From: JAGQKC01 sp965223675
GTDB lineage: Bacteria; Nitrospirota; Nitrospiria; Nitrospirales; UBA8639
Reading direction: 5' to 3'
Length of the DNA stretch: 64,000 nucleotides
Assembly: GCA_965223675.1 (NCBI GenBank)
Contig: OZ245013.1
Span: forward strand, 3,162,001 to 3,226,000
Under the pieces are notes generated by a model. That model searched no databases, was not told the origin of the DNA, and saw nothing but the letters and a program-made list of their open reading frames with translations. Shown piece by piece: positions 1-9,030 of this stretch. The position numbers were made by a program, and so were the translations under genes. Position 1 is the first letter of the stretch. Each line of letters starts with the position of its first letter.

Positions 1-75
1 CCGTAAAGATAGACTGGTGCATGGTGTACCAGTAAGCGAGCTCCTCATTCGAGGAGAGAGAAAGAGAGGTGGAGC

Positions 76-258
76 ATGAAATGTCAACGATGTGAAGGAC
101 TAATGGTTTTTGATCGAATATATGGTCCCGACGAGGCTATCTTTGATCTACCAATTTGGCGTTGTCTCAACTGTGGAGCGACCGTTGATCCATTGGTTTT
201 GCAAAAACGTCTAGCCGACGATAAGCAAGCCATGTCGGTAGAGGAAAATGTAGCTTGA
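76..258 (+). CDS. Small two-CXXC zinc-ribbon protein
   Basis: A 60-residue protein with two Cys pairs (CQRC near the N-terminus, CLNC in the middle) spaced as in a zinc ribbon, followed by a short charged tail. There is no signal peptide, so it is probably cytoplasmic. A Shine-Dalgarno-like gaggtggagc sits just before the ATG. A paralogue with the same layout (CTRCSGLMV...CVMCGNLVDP) is encoded on the minus strand at 33491-33715, so the window carries two members of one family. The function is unknown; a small regulator or a metal or protein-binding adaptor is possible. It is real by its conserved paralogue, length and RBS. Confidence 0.75.
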   Translation: MKCQRCEGLMVFDRIYGPDEAIFDLPIWRCLNCGATVDPLVLQKRLADDKQAMSVEENVA

Positions 259-344
259 GTTTTGTTAGATATCTAAGAATAACCTATAATCCGTCAAGAG
301 TTCGGAGGCAGATAGTTTCTCATCCATAATTTAAGGAGGTTGCG

Positions 345-863
345 ATGCATCGTTCAATTCGCTCACTACTATTCGTTGGTGCTGTAAGTTTTCTTGCCAT
401 GGGGTGTATGACTAGCCCAGCTATGAGTGGAGAAGGCAGCCCTTCTCATGGATTTGACCTGCATGTTCAGGCCCCGCACATGATGGAAGATGGTTCCATC
501 GGAGGTCCTTTTCATCATTATTGTAAAGGAATCTCTGATGAAATGATTCAATGTCTTTTGTTTCCATCCACTGACCCTAAAGCTCCCTTAGTTGGTGTAG
601 AGTATTTTGTCGGAAAAGAGCTGGCACGTAAGGAAGTTCCTCTGATTAAGTGGAATCGTAACTTCCATGACCATGAGGTAGAGATCGCCGGTGGTCGAGT
701 CAAAATCCTTGATATTGATGATGAAAATAAGGTTAAGGAAATTGCCGATGCGGCAGCAAAGACCGATGGGGTTATTTTTCACCTCTGGCCAAATGGAGCA
801 AAAACTCCTGATGGCACGGTCTCGATTCCGAACGCCATTGGCCACAAGTTTCGCACCGAATAA
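345..863 (+). CDS. DUF1264 (OBAP-like) secreted protein
   Basis: A 172-residue protein with an N-terminal hydrophobic leader that ends in LAMGC, a possible though not ideal lipobox, so it may be an outer-membrane or periplasmic lipoprotein. The mature part (about residues 38-170) carries the DUF1264 hallmarks: an HH-Y-C segment (FHHYCK), IQCLLF, VEYFVGKEL, WN-N-HDHEVEIA and GVIFHLWP. The DUF1264 family includes plant oil-body-associated proteins; its biochemical role in bacteria is not established. The start is supported by aaggagg seven bases upstream. A strong hairpin terminator follows, so it is probably monocistronic. Confidence 0.85.
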   Translation: MHRSIRSLLFVGAVSFLAMGCMTSPAMSGEGSPSHGFDLHVQAPHMMEDGSIGGPFHHYCKGISDEMIQCLLFPSTDPKAPLVGVEYFVGKELARKEVPLIKWNRNFHDHEVEIAGGRVKILDIDDENKVKEIADAAAKTDGVIFHLWPNGAKTPDGTVSIPNAIGHKFRTE

Positions 864-872
864 CCTGCTTCG

Positions 873-900
873 CACGGGAGGGTCACTTGACTCTCCCGTG
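873..900 (+). terminator. Rho-independent terminator after the DUF1264 gene
   Basis: Two 13-base arms (cacgggagggtca and tgactctcccgtg) pair with one mismatch around a 2-base loop, followed by TCTTCT. It lies 9 bases after the stop codon and separates this gene from the cytochrome gene. The U-tract is imperfect. Confidence 0.6.
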
Positions 901-940
901 TCTTCTATCCAACTCAAGTATTTCTGATAAAGGAGCGACC

Positions 941-1390
941 ATGAGAGAAGTCAGTTTGTTCTGGCCAGCGATAGCTTTGACAGGCTTATTCCTGGCTGCG
1001 CCCACTTGGAGTCAGGCAGCGAATCCCGAGGTTTTGAAGCCAAGGGTGCCTCTAGATCAAATCGAAGAGGCCAAATCCTGGGAAAATCCCTTACCTTCAA
1101 ATCCTGAAAATATTGAAATAGGAAAAGAAATCTTTCATGGAAAAGCGTTCTGTGTCACATGTCATGGAAAAGATGGGAAAGGCTTAGGCAATATTCCAGG
1201 GCTCCGAGGAAAACTTCCAAGAAACTTTACGGATAAGGCCTGGCAGGCAGCCCGAACTGACGGTGAATTGTTCTGGATTTTAAAAAACGGAAGTCCAGGC
1301 ACAGATATGGCTTCATTTGTTCCGTTAGTGCTTACAGAAAATGAAGCATGGCACGTTCTTTTGTATGTACGTTCATTTGGAATGCCATAG
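941..1390 (+). CDS. Secreted monohaem c-type cytochrome
   Basis: A 149-residue class-I-like cytochrome c. A signal peptide of about 26 residues (LTGLFLAAPTWSQA) sends it to the periplasm. The haem-attachment motif CVTCH lies at residues 71-75, and Met123 in TDMASF is the likely sixth ligand. I chose the ATG at 941 because aaggagcgacc precedes it and the signal peptide begins there; an upstream in-frame start at 887 would put about 18 extra residues before the signal. It is likely a small electron carrier. The neighbours do not name its partner, though a cupredoxin gene follows. Confidence 0.88.
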   Translation: MREVSLFWPAIALTGLFLAAPTWSQAANPEVLKPRVPLDQIEEAKSWENPLPSNPENIEIGKEIFHGKAFCVTCHGKDGKGLGNIPGLRGKLPRNFTDKAWQAARTDGELFWILKNGSPGTDMASFVPLVLTENEAWHVLLYVRSFGMP

Positions 1391-1573
1391 TCAAAAGGCT
1401 CTTTACGTTATCAAATCCTAAAACGCGAGAGAGAACGATTCATGACTCTCTTAGTTAGTTTTCTCTCACATATACAATGTCAGCAATCACACAACGAGAG
1501 TCTCAGGGTGTAAGATATAAGTATAAGAGATAAGGAGAAAGTTCCCTAGAGAAATACTGAAAGAATAATAGAA

Positions 1574-2038
1574 TTGTCCGTATACATCTCGAAAACGGTA
1601 ATCGCTATGACACCAGTTGAAATAGACAGACGAATGACTCAGCAGAAGCTTTCGTACATGCATAGGTCTTGGAAAATAGCACGGATCGTTCTCTTGACGG
1701 TTTGCTTGATGTACGTAGGCTCGCTTTCCGCAGCCGTTCCCCCGTCACAACGCATCATCATGGGTACCTTCTCTCCATATTATTCCCCGAAACTTGCACA
1801 AGTTCCAACCGGTATCGCCATTTCCTGGGACAATCCAACGGCTGCCGTCCATTCCATCAAGCATGATGAATGCGAAAGTGGCGAGCGATGTGCCTTTGAT
1901 TCCGGCCCCATTGGTCCCAACGGTTCATTCACGGTGAAAGAATTATCACCAGGGAACTATCCCTATCACTGTACATTCCACCCAATCATGCGTGGCGTCC
2001 TTGTCGTGTTTAATTCTCACATTCCAAGCGAGACGTAG
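1574..2038 (+). CDS. Secreted cupredoxin (plastocyanin-like)
   Basis: A small type-1 copper protein. Numbering from the TTG at 1574 (154 aa), the copper ligands appear as His93 (in AVHSIKH) and Cys133, His136 and Met139 in the C-terminal HCTFHPIM segment, the usual blue-copper pattern. A clear signal peptide (KIARIVLLTVCLMYVGSLSAA) starts at Met29, so the true start may be the ATG at 1658 or 1607; no start has a convincing Shine-Dalgarno sequence. The residues before Met29 are probably untranslated or dispensable. It is a periplasmic electron-transfer or copper-binding protein and lies close to the cytochrome c gene, separated by a gap of about 180 bases. Confidence 0.82.
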   Translation: MSVYISKTVIAMTPVEIDRRMTQQKLSYMHRSWKIARIVLLTVCLMYVGSLSAAVPPSQRIIMGTFSPYYSPKLAQVPTGIAISWDNPTAAVHSIKHDECESGERCAFDSGPIGPNGSFTVKELSPGNYPYHCTFHPIMRGVLVVFNSHIPSET

Positions 2039-2459
2039 CCCTACAGGTGTTACATTGAAAGTTTTTCGTGATACGGCTTGAACGCTGCCTACTAGCTAAA
2101 ACCTCAATGACAAGAATCAAAAAAACCACTCTGTGACTCTTGTATCTTTACTTTCTTGCTAAACCAACCCATTTTCTTTTTCTCACTCTTCTTTTCCACT
2201 ATCCGTTTCTCATTGAACCCACGTCGCTTGAATTCATCTCGTTATGTGGTTAACACGTTAAGTCAACAATAAACGTTTGGCATTAACAAACATGTGGAAT
2301 TTTGCAACTGATTAAAATCTACTAAGCATTCAACAGACCGGAAAATAAGGCACTTAATTGTTGCGACATCGTATTTTATCTTTCGGCATTGTCCTTGCTT
2401 TAAACGGTAAACATGATCCATTAGAAATTATTTTATCTAACCCAAAAAAATGGGGGTGC
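2039..2459. other. Intergenic, A/T-rich, no gene seen
   Basis: About 420 bases between the cupredoxin and the receiver gene. I see no RNA gene, no strong hairpin and no convincing coding frame. It presumably holds the promoter of the signalling cluster that follows, but no clean -35/-10 pair stands out. Confidence 0.4.
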
Positions 2460-2909
2460 ATGATGTCGACTGAGCAAGGACATTCAATGACAGCGGGTAT
2501 GTTTGGAGGTCAAACTTCAGAAGGATTGGTGTTAGTTGTTGATGATGAGGCCGACGTTCGCAAAGTGGCTCGACTGACGTTAGAAAAATCCGGTTACACC
2601 GTCGTTGAAGCTGAAAATGGAGAACAAGCGATAGAACGAATTAGGAGCGGAGAGAATCCTTTACTTCTGGGGGTAATCGTCACCGATATCAATATGCCTA
2701 AGGTCAATGGTCTTGAAGCTATTCAATTCTTCCAAAAAGAATTTCCGAGTGTCTCCTTGATTGTGATGACCGGTTACCCCAATGTGAAAACAGCTACTGA
2801 ACTCATGAAACAAGGACTCGTCGACTACTTGGTCAAACCAGTGGAAAAAGAGAAACTCTTAGCATCTGTAAAAAAAGCCATGGACCAACGAGAGGCCGTT
2901 CGATCGTAA
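2460..2909 (+). CDS. Single-domain response regulator (CheY-like receiver)
   Basis: A 149-residue protein made of one receiver domain (about residues 22-145) after a short polar leader. Visible landmarks are the acidic pair in VVDDEADVRK, the phospho-accepting Asp in VTDINMPKVNG, the switch Thr in VMTGYP and the conserved Lys in VKPVEK. There is no output domain, so it acts by protein-protein contact. The ATG at 2460 follows gggggtgc; a longer frame opening at 2358 would add 34 residues unlike the family. It lies upstream of a CBS protein and a PAS histidine kinase on the same strand, its likely partners. A weak stem-loop (2916-2940) follows the stop. Confidence 0.88.
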   Translation: MMSTEQGHSMTAGMFGGQTSEGLVLVVDDEADVRKVARLTLEKSGYTVVEAENGEQAIERIRSGENPLLLGVIVTDINMPKVNGLEAIQFFQKEFPSVSLIVMTGYPNVKTATELMKQGLVDYLVKPVEKEKLLASVKKAMDQREAVRS

Positions 2910-3080
2910 GATACTATAGCACACCGTAAAAATGTGCTATGGTTCTGTAGTTTGCAGCGTCTTTTCCTGCAAAGATGACAGATGAGGAGGGATAGGCGAA
3001 AGAAATGTATAGGCAATTGCAACGGATATTCGCGTGCTATCTTGAGAAAACACGACGTCATTAACATGTAGGCTGATGTC

Positions 3081-3515
3081 ATGGATTCAGAAAAAATTTC
3101 TATAGGTGGGAACGCAACCATTGAAGAAATAGCTGGAAGCAATAGGTTGCGGTTTCAAGCTGAGCAAAACGGTTTAGCCATAGTCGTATTGTTGCTCTCC
3201 ACCAACACTCCTGGGGCTCCCGTTGTGGATCAGAACGGGAAGTTCGTTGGGTTTATCAGCGAATTTAATGTGTTGCAGGCCCTATCAGCAGGCAAGGATC
3301 TTAATCAGGTTAAGGCTAAGGACCTAATGGTAAAAGACCGTGTGCCAGTTACAGCCTACACAACCATCAGTGAAGCCGTGAAGATTATGGAGAAAAGCCG
3401 ATTCTTGAATCTTCCCGTTGAAAAGGACGGCGTGGTGATTGGATGTATCACAAGGCATGATCTTCTCCAGGCTTGGATTAAATCTGGCTTAGGGTTGGAT
3501 TTGAGCAGAAATTGA
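3081..3515 (+). CDS. Paired CBS-domain protein
   Basis: A 144-residue protein with two CBS repeats: GAPVVDQNGKFVGFISEFNVL closes the first and LPVEKDGVVIGCITRHDLL closes the second. Such pairs bind adenosyl nucleotides and usually act as energy or redox sensors. The first repeat has an unusual hydrophobic run (LAIVVLLL) where a helix is expected. It sits between a receiver gene and a histidine-kinase gene, with a 28-base gap to the kinase, so the three probably form one signalling unit. Confidence 0.82.
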   Translation: MDSEKISIGGNATIEEIAGSNRLRFQAEQNGLAIVVLLLSTNTPGAPVVDQNGKFVGFISEFNVLQALSAGKDLNQVKAKDLMVKDRVPVTAYTTISEAVKIMEKSRFLNLPVEKDGVVIGCITRHDLLQAWIKSGLGLDLSRN

Positions 3516-3543
3516 TGCCGGAACAATTCAACAAGGTAAACAC

Positions 3544-5130
3544 ATGAACACGGACCTGAATAAAGAAATCACCGAAGCTTCCTCATTACCACGGTATCCG
3601 ACGGATGATATAAATCGTTTGATCTTAAACGCTGCGGGTGAAGGAATATTCGGTCTCGACCTGGAAGGACGTCACACCTTTGTGAATCCCGCCGCCACGA
3701 AAATGTTGGGATACGAGGCTCAGGAGCTACTCGGCCACACCAGCCATTCCTTATGGCATCACACAAAAGCCGACGGCACTCACTACCCCACTAAAGAATG
3801 TCCTATTTATGGAGCCTACAAAGACGGTCGCGTTCATCATGGTGATACCGAAGTGTTCTGGAGAAAAGATGGCACATCCTTCCCAGCGGAATATACGAGC
3901 ACTCCCATCACAGATGAACTTGGCAATCTTGCTGGGGCCGTGGTGACATTCCGCGATATTTCTGAGCGCAAAGAGGCCGAGCGAATTATCGCGGAGCTCC
4001 GCCGACAAAACGAATTCATCTTGAATTCTGCAGGCGAAGGAATTTTTGGATTGGACTTAGAAGGCTGTCATACCTTTGTCAATCCGGCAGCGGCGATGAT
4101 GCTTGGGTATGAGATTGGTGAATTGCTTGGGAAGCCGAGTCACATCCTGTGGCATCACACGAAGGAAGATGGGAGCCCATATCCTCAAGAAGAGTGTCCC
4201 ATTTATGGGGCCTATAAAGATGGATTGGTGCATCGAGGTACAGATGAACTGTTTTGGCGAAAGGACGGAAGTCATTTCTCAGCCCAATATTGCAGCACAC
4301 CATTGCGGAATGAGCAGGGAAAATTGATTGGAGCAGTAGTTACATTTCAAGACATCACAGAGTCCAAACGCATGGCCGCTCAATTGTTAGAGGCGGCCAA
4401 ACTGGCGGAAGTGACACGAGTTCTCGGTAATGTCGGCCATGACATCAAGAATATGCTCATGCCAGTGTTAACAGGAACAAGTCTTCTGGAAGACGAATTA
4501 AGGGAGATCTTCGCGAATGTCGGACATGTTGATGCAAAGACATTGAAAAATAGCGAGATGACATGCGCCGAATTGACGGAAATGATCACGAATAACGCGA
4601 GACGTATTCAAGACCGCGTGCGCGAAATTGCCGATGCGGTCAAGGGTGTCACTAGCGAACCAAACTTTGCTCCAGGCAAAATACATGACATTGTCAAAGG
4701 AGTGTTTAAATCGCTCCAGATTACGGCCAAGGAGAAAGGTGTGGCCTTGCACGCAAAAGGTCTTGACAAGCTTCCCGTCATTCAAGCTGATGAGCGTCGG
4801 TTATTTGCGGCGCTCTACAACCTTACCGGCAATGCCATTCCTGAAGTCCCACATGGGGGTTCAGTGACCATAAGCGGGCAGGCCAATGAGGACACCGGAT
4901 TGCTAGAGTTAGTCGTTGCGGACACCGGTAAAGGCATGCCTCTTGATGTTCGAGAGCGGCTATTTACGGAGAATGCGATCAGCACCAAAATCGGAGGGAC
5001 AGGACTTGGTACTAAAATCGTGAAAGAGGCTATCAATGCCCATCATGGGCAGATCAAAGTCGAAAGTGAAGAAGGCAAAGGAACCGCTTTTCACATTACT
5101 CTTCCCCTCTCGCAGACAAGAAAATCTTGA
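3544..5130 (+). CDS. Double-PAS sensor histidine kinase
   Basis: A 528-residue kinase with no membrane segment, hence a cytoplasmic sensor. Two PAS domains (about residues 24-145 and 155-275) are near copies of one another: both contain LNSAGEGIFGLDLEG/LNAAGEGIFGLDLEG starts, LWHHTK and ECPIYGAYKDG. The dimerisation helix carries His299 in VGHDIKN, the catalytic part an N-box-like NLTGNAIPEV, DTGKGMP and the glycine-rich GGTGLGTKIV. It lies just after the CBS gene and probably phosphorylates the receiver encoded at 2460-2909. The tandem PAS pair suggests an internal duplication. Confidence 0.92.
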   Translation: MNTDLNKEITEASSLPRYPTDDINRLILNAAGEGIFGLDLEGRHTFVNPAATKMLGYEAQELLGHTSHSLWHHTKADGTHYPTKECPIYGAYKDGRVHHGDTEVFWRKDGTSFPAEYTSTPITDELGNLAGAVVTFRDISERKEAERIIAELRRQNEFILNSAGEGIFGLDLEGCHTFVNPAAAMMLGYEIGELLGKPSHILWHHTKEDGSPYPQEECPIYGAYKDGLVHRGTDELFWRKDGSHFSAQYCSTPLRNEQGKLIGAVVTFQDITESKRMAAQLLEAAKLAEVTRVLGNVGHDIKNMLMPVLTGTSLLEDELREIFANVGHVDAKTLKNSEMTCAELTEMITNNARRIQDRVREIADAVKGVTSEPNFAPGKIHDIVKGVFKSLQITAKEKGVALHAKGLDKLPVIQADERRLFAALYNLTGNAIPEVPHGGSVTISGQANEDTGLLELVVADTGKGMPLDVRERLFTENAISTKIGGTGLGTKIVKEAINAHHGQIKVESEEGKGTAFHITLPLSQTRKS

Positions 5131-5260
5131 TCCCACCGCTGGTTGTGTGTCTATCACATTTCAAGGAAACTCTTTGAAATGGAAGCATTGAGACTGTAGG
5201 AATTGATGAAAAAGATCGGTGAGTTACGTTTTATAGTGATAAATTTCTTCATAGACCTTT

Positions 5261-5677
5261 TCAAGCCAACAAAAGCGTTAAGGTCTCTTTTAGTGAAAGA
5301 ATCTTCACTGATTGTCTCGTCTTTCGAAAGAGATGTCCAAAGTGGGCTTTGTCCCCTGTCACGAGCACGTCTGCTTTGGCTTCGACTGCCGCAGCTAATA
5401 TTGGGGCATCGTTCTCAGGAAGCCCTTGTTCTAAAGCCCATTGAACTGATTGAGGGGTAGCTTCAGTGGTAGTCTGAACGATGGCGCAAATCTCCTGAAA
5501 TATCTCGAGTGTCGAAGGATAGCGAGCTTCGAGATTGCGATGGGCTTCCGTCACCGCATGAGGTGATGTAATGCACTCACAGTACCCTTCGTTGGCTAAC
5601 CTGATCAGAATGGCTGATCGACCAGTAGGACGTTGAGCAGCAGCAAACAACACGTTTGCATCAAGAAATATTCTCAT
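5261..5677 (-). CDS. PIN-domain ribonuclease toxin
   Basis: A 138-residue PIN protein. It opens with MRIFLDANVLF (first catalytic Asp), has the acidic TEAHRN region, then NDAPILAAAVEAKADVLVTGD with the later acidic residues. PIN toxins of VapC type cut RNA in a metal-dependent way. Its start overlaps the stop of the upstream AbrB-type antitoxin gene by 4 bases, which supports co-translation as a toxin-antitoxin pair. Confidence 0.87.
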   Translation of the reverse strand: MRIFLDANVLFAAAQRPTGRSAILIRLANEGYCECITSPHAVTEAHRNLEARYPSTLEIFQEICAIVQTTTEATPQSVQWALEQGLPENDAPILAAAVEAKADVLVTGDKAHFGHLFRKTRQSVKILSLKETLTLLLA

Positions 5678-5928
5678 CGAGAGCGAGACTTGAATTTCTT
5701 CTTCGCTCGCTTAACTTCTTCTGGTGTCAGAGAGTCTTCCTGGAAGAACTCCTTGAGCCGCGCGTCACTGTAGCGTTCAATAGGATAAATGCCGGCTGGC
5801 CGGAGTAAAATGCCGCCTTCAGATGTAGATTCCACGAGTAACATTGTTTCATCCTGTAGTGCCAATTCGCGAAGAATAGTTCTCGGGATGGAGATTTGCC
5901 CCTTTTTGCCAAGTTTTACAATATCCAT
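5674..5928 (-). CDS. AbrB/SpoVT-type antitoxin
   Basis: An 84-residue protein. Its N-terminus (MDIVKLGKKGQISIPRTILR) is a swapped-hairpin AbrB DNA-binding domain, and the C-terminal half (ERYSDARLKEFFQEDSLTPEE) is the charged, flexible toxin-neutralising tail. It is the first gene of the pair with the PIN toxin. A perfect palindrome 25 bases upstream (5953-5972) is a likely operator for autoregulation. Confidence 0.87.
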   Translation of the reverse strand: MDIVKLGKKGQISIPRTILRELALQDETMLLVESTSEGGILLRPAGIYPIERYSDARLKEFFQEDSLTPEEVKRAKKKFKSRSR

Positions 5929-5952
5929 ATCAGAACATTACCAGAAAACATG

Positions 5953-5972
5953 AATTCCGGCAATCCGGAATT
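5953..5972 (-). promoter_or_regulatory. Palindromic operator of the AbrB/PIN module
   Basis: AATTCCGG and CCGGAATT form a perfect inverted repeat around CAAT, just upstream of the antitoxin start. A symmetric site of this kind at this place is what an autoregulated AbrB-type antitoxin would bind. The sequence shows the palindrome; its role is inferred. Confidence 0.55.
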
Positions 5973-6186
5973 TATTATTTAGACACAAATGAACTCTTCA
6001 TGCGTTTGAGTCTATGGTATAGACCGTAAGGGCTACAAGTCGTTCCTTCGGCGTTGGAAACAATAGACATTGGGAAGGTGCCTCCTCCAATAAGAAATCC
6101 AGTTATAATTAATCCACATTAATTTCACCGAAGGGAGATAGATATTTCCCTTGTTCCTAAAATATTACTTTGAATAGAACCAACGT

Positions 6187-7509
6187 CTAGTTTTCTTCCC
6201 GCCTCTGTTTCTCTCGAATTACCTCATGCCGTCGGCCTAAAAACTTTCCAGTGAGCAACCACATCAAAGCAATTGGGATAGCGGCAAACGACATCTGTGA
6301 GATAGATAACCCGAGCGCGTGAAGAGCTGACCCAACCCAGGTGCCCGCCACATCTCCTCCTCGATGCACGACAGTATCAATAACATTCTTGGCTTGATAT
6401 TTTTCTACACGAGTCACCACAGTAAAAAGAGTTTCCCGTGTGGGTTTGGTAATAGAAAATTCTCCAGCTCTTCTCAACACGCCAAACCCAATCAGCACTG
6501 GAAGAATCGTCGCTATTCCAAAAATTCCAAACCCAAGAATGTTAAGGAGTGGCATTGCCACGAGCATGGCCGTCACTCCAAGAAAGGGAAGTAATCGACC
6601 AGTTGCGAACAATTGTATGCAGACGGTGAGCACGTTAACCGCAAGATCAAAGGACGCGAACAGCTGTAACCGGTCTTCTGAGTTAGGAATCACCTGCGGG
6701 ACCAGGATTGTTTGTTGAGAGTAAAGAAATGTTGAAAGGATGGAGTAGCACAGCAGATAGACACAGATAGCTTGGAGGTAACGAGATTGTGTAATTCGAG
6801 AGATACCCGCCCACAGACTCGGAGGTGAATCAGATGACCTTGTAGAAGAAGCTAAATGTTTGCCTCCAAGATCTTCTCTATGCTGGCTGTTGTACCAGGC
6901 GAGTAGAGCTATGATGCATCCTATTGCAGCGAGTAATAACACTCCAGAAACCAGTAGCAAACTCTCAACTCCAAGTCCTTTCACGGCTGTTGCCGTAAAT
7001 AAAGGACCGCTAATGGCCCCCAAGCTTCCTCCAGCCGAGATGAAACCGAAAAGCCGTCGTGCTCCATCAGTTGAAAAGACATCGGCCATGAAACTCCAAA
7101 AAACCGAGACAATGAATAAATTGAACACACTCACCCAGACAAAGAAGACCGGCGCGAGCGTCGCCAGATCTGATCCAGTTCGAAGTGCGATAAAAAATCC
7201 AATAAGGTTGAAAACGAAAAACACATAGATGGTCGGTAAAAGACGTCGAATGGTCAGACGACTGGCTGCCCACCCAAACAAAGGAACTACCGCCAGCATG
7301 GTGAGGAAGACAGTAAGAAAGAACCAGGGTAGTTGGTGCACACCGGCCAAGACACCCATTTCATCTCGCACGGGGCGGACAATATAGTAGGCCGCCAGAA
7401 CACAGAAAAAATAGGCAAAAGACCAAAGAAGTGCCCGCACCTCATGTGGTTGTACAACGACAACTCGACTGAGTATTCGATGAAGCATGTTGGGGTGAAC
7501 CGCAGACAT
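6187..7509 (-). CDS. Npt/MFS-type multi-pass transporter
   Basis: A 440-residue protein with about 12 predicted membrane segments. The N-terminal stretch YYIVRPVRDEMGVLAG and the region FWSFMADVFSTDGARRLFGFISAGGSLG resemble bacterial relatives of ATP:ADP (Npt-type) carriers within the major facilitator superfamily. The substrate cannot be read from the sequence; in free-living bacteria these relatives are not proven nucleotide exchangers. It stands alone, with intergenic sequence on both sides. Confidence 0.75.
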   Translation of the reverse strand: MSAVHPNMLHRILSRVVVVQPHEVRALLWSFAYFFCVLAAYYIVRPVRDEMGVLAGVHQLPWFFLTVFLTMLAVVPLFGWAASRLTIRRLLPTIYVFFVFNLIGFFIALRTGSDLATLAPVFFVWVSVFNLFIVSVFWSFMADVFSTDGARRLFGFISAGGSLGAISGPLFTATAVKGLGVESLLLVSGVLLLAAIGCIIALLAWYNSQHREDLGGKHLASSTRSSDSPPSLWAGISRITQSRYLQAICVYLLCYSILSTFLYSQQTILVPQVIPNSEDRLQLFASFDLAVNVLTVCIQLFATGRLLPFLGVTAMLVAMPLLNILGFGIFGIATILPVLIGFGVLRRAGEFSITKPTRETLFTVVTRVEKYQAKNVIDTVVHRGGDVAGTWVGSALHALGLSISQMSFAAIPIALMWLLTGKFLGRRHEVIREKQRREEN

Positions 7510-7689
7510 AATAGGACAACAATTGCGGGCGCACTATAGCGCAGAAGGGAAGAGAGGGTCACTGACTGTGGAACAAATGTATATGAATAAAGGAACGATC
7601 GATTGAACGAGGAGAACCTGACTAGACTCTACTTCTCCAACTCTTGGGAAGAAGCAGAGTCAATATTCAGTATCCGCGCCCAGATTTGT

Positions 7690-8979
7690 TTACCGTGTGG
7701 AAGAGGTTGGTCGCGGACCACCACGGCGTCGGTTCGAGCTGAACCGCCGAGGTTGATCTTGACCATGTCGTGGCCCACTGCGGCTGAAACGGGAACGTGG
7801 ACCTTGGTCTTTGTTTTGAGGTACAGGTTTGAATCGAGGTCGACTACCCGGTGCAGAGGGAACGGTCTGGCCTAAAAGCTTCTCAATTTCCCTCATATGT
7901 CGAGAGTCTTCCACGGTGACGAAACTCGTGGCGCTACCCACGGCTTTCATGCGTGCAGTACGACCAAGTCGATGCACATAGTCTTCTGGAACATTGGGCA
8001 GATCATAATTGATGACATGGCCGATGTTCGCAACATCTAATCCGCGAGCCGCAATATCTGTCGCGACGAGAACTTTGAAGCGCCCTCGACGAAAACCTTC
8101 TAAGGCGGCACGCCTCTGGCCGAGCCTACGCCCGCCATGCAGAACCGCCACACGATGTCCACCACGTTCCAACGTTTCTCCTAAGCGGTCGGCTCGATGT
8201 TTCGTTCTCGTGAACACCAAGACGGACTCGCCTTTTCCTTTCAAGAGCGAGAGGAGGAGAGGCGTTTTATCAGAAGAAGTCGTGTGATGCAGGGTTTGGG
8301 TCACACCAGTTGCTAAAGTGGCGGGTTTCGACACCATGGCTCGCACTGGATCATTTAAGGACATACGGGCAAGATCTCCGAGATTTGACGGCATCGTTGC
8401 AGAAAAGAGCAGAGTTTGTCGCTGCTCTGGGACCGCTTCCATGATTTGATTGAGCTGTGGAGCAAATCCCATATCCAACATGCGATCAGCTTCGTCTAAC
8501 ACCACAATTTGAAGTTGAGTGAAACGAATAGTCCCTTGCCACATATGATCAAGCAAACGTCCGGGTGTCGCGACGATAATATCGGGACGCTGCCGCAATC
8601 CTCGAATCTGTGCATTCATGTCGGCTCCACCCACAACGGTCGTGGCAAATATGCGTCGTGATCGCCCAAGTCGATCTACGGTTTGTTGAATCTGAATCGC
8701 TAATTCTCGGGTAGGTGCTAAGACTAAACCACGCGGAGCACCCTTGGAGCCTTTCGCGAGCCGTTCAATCATAGGAATGATAAAGGCAGCCGTCTTTCCC
8801 GTACCGGTTTGCGCACAGCCCAGGACATCGCGCCCTTCTAGAGCCGGAGGGATGGCTTTCGCCTGAATTGGAGTAGGTTCATGAAATCCAGCCTTGGCCA
8901 GGTCTCGTAAAAGAAAATCAGATAAGCCAAGCGCGCGAAATGCAGACGTCTCAGACGTCGACTCAGAACTAGACATAGA
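7690..8979 (-). CDS. rhlE: DEAD-box RNA helicase (RhlE-like)
   Basis: A 429-residue helicase with every core motif: a Q-motif (PTPIQ), motif I AQTGTGKT, motif II DEAD, SAT in LLFSATMP, and motif VI HRLGRTAR. The C-terminal tail is rich in Arg, Ser, Pro and Gly, as in RhlE proteins, and probably binds RNA without sequence preference. I chose the ATG at 8979 because gtgagg sits at the right distance; a start six codons upstream is possible. It likely acts in ribosome assembly or RNA decay at low temperature. An RRM protein at 12.5 kb could be a functional partner, but the genes are not linked. Confidence 0.9.
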   Translation of the reverse strand, partial: SMSSSESTSETSAFRALGLSDFLLRDLAKAGFHEPTPIQAKAIPPALEGRDVLGCAQTGTGKTAAFIIPMIERLAKGSKGAPRGLVLAPTRELAIQIQQTVDRLGRSRRIFATTVVGGADMNAQIRGLRQRPDIIVATPGRLLDHMWQGTIRFTQLQIVVLDEADRMLDMGFAPQLNQIMEAVPEQRQTLLFSATMPSNLGDLARMSLNDPVRAMVSKPATLATGVTQTLHHTTSSDKTPLLLSLLKGKGESVLVFTRTKHRADRLGETLERGGHRVAVLHGGRRLGQRRAALEGFRRGRFKVLVATDIAARGLDVANIGHVINYDLPNVPEDYVHRLGRTARMKAVGSATSFVTVEDSRHMREIEKLLGQTVPSAPGSRPRFKPVPQNKDQGPRSRFSRSGPRHGQDQPRRFSSNRRRGGPRPTSSTR

Positions 8980-9030
8980 GGTATTCCTCACTTCCATTTA
9001 GGTTCAGGAAAATTTGAAATTTTTCCCTAC

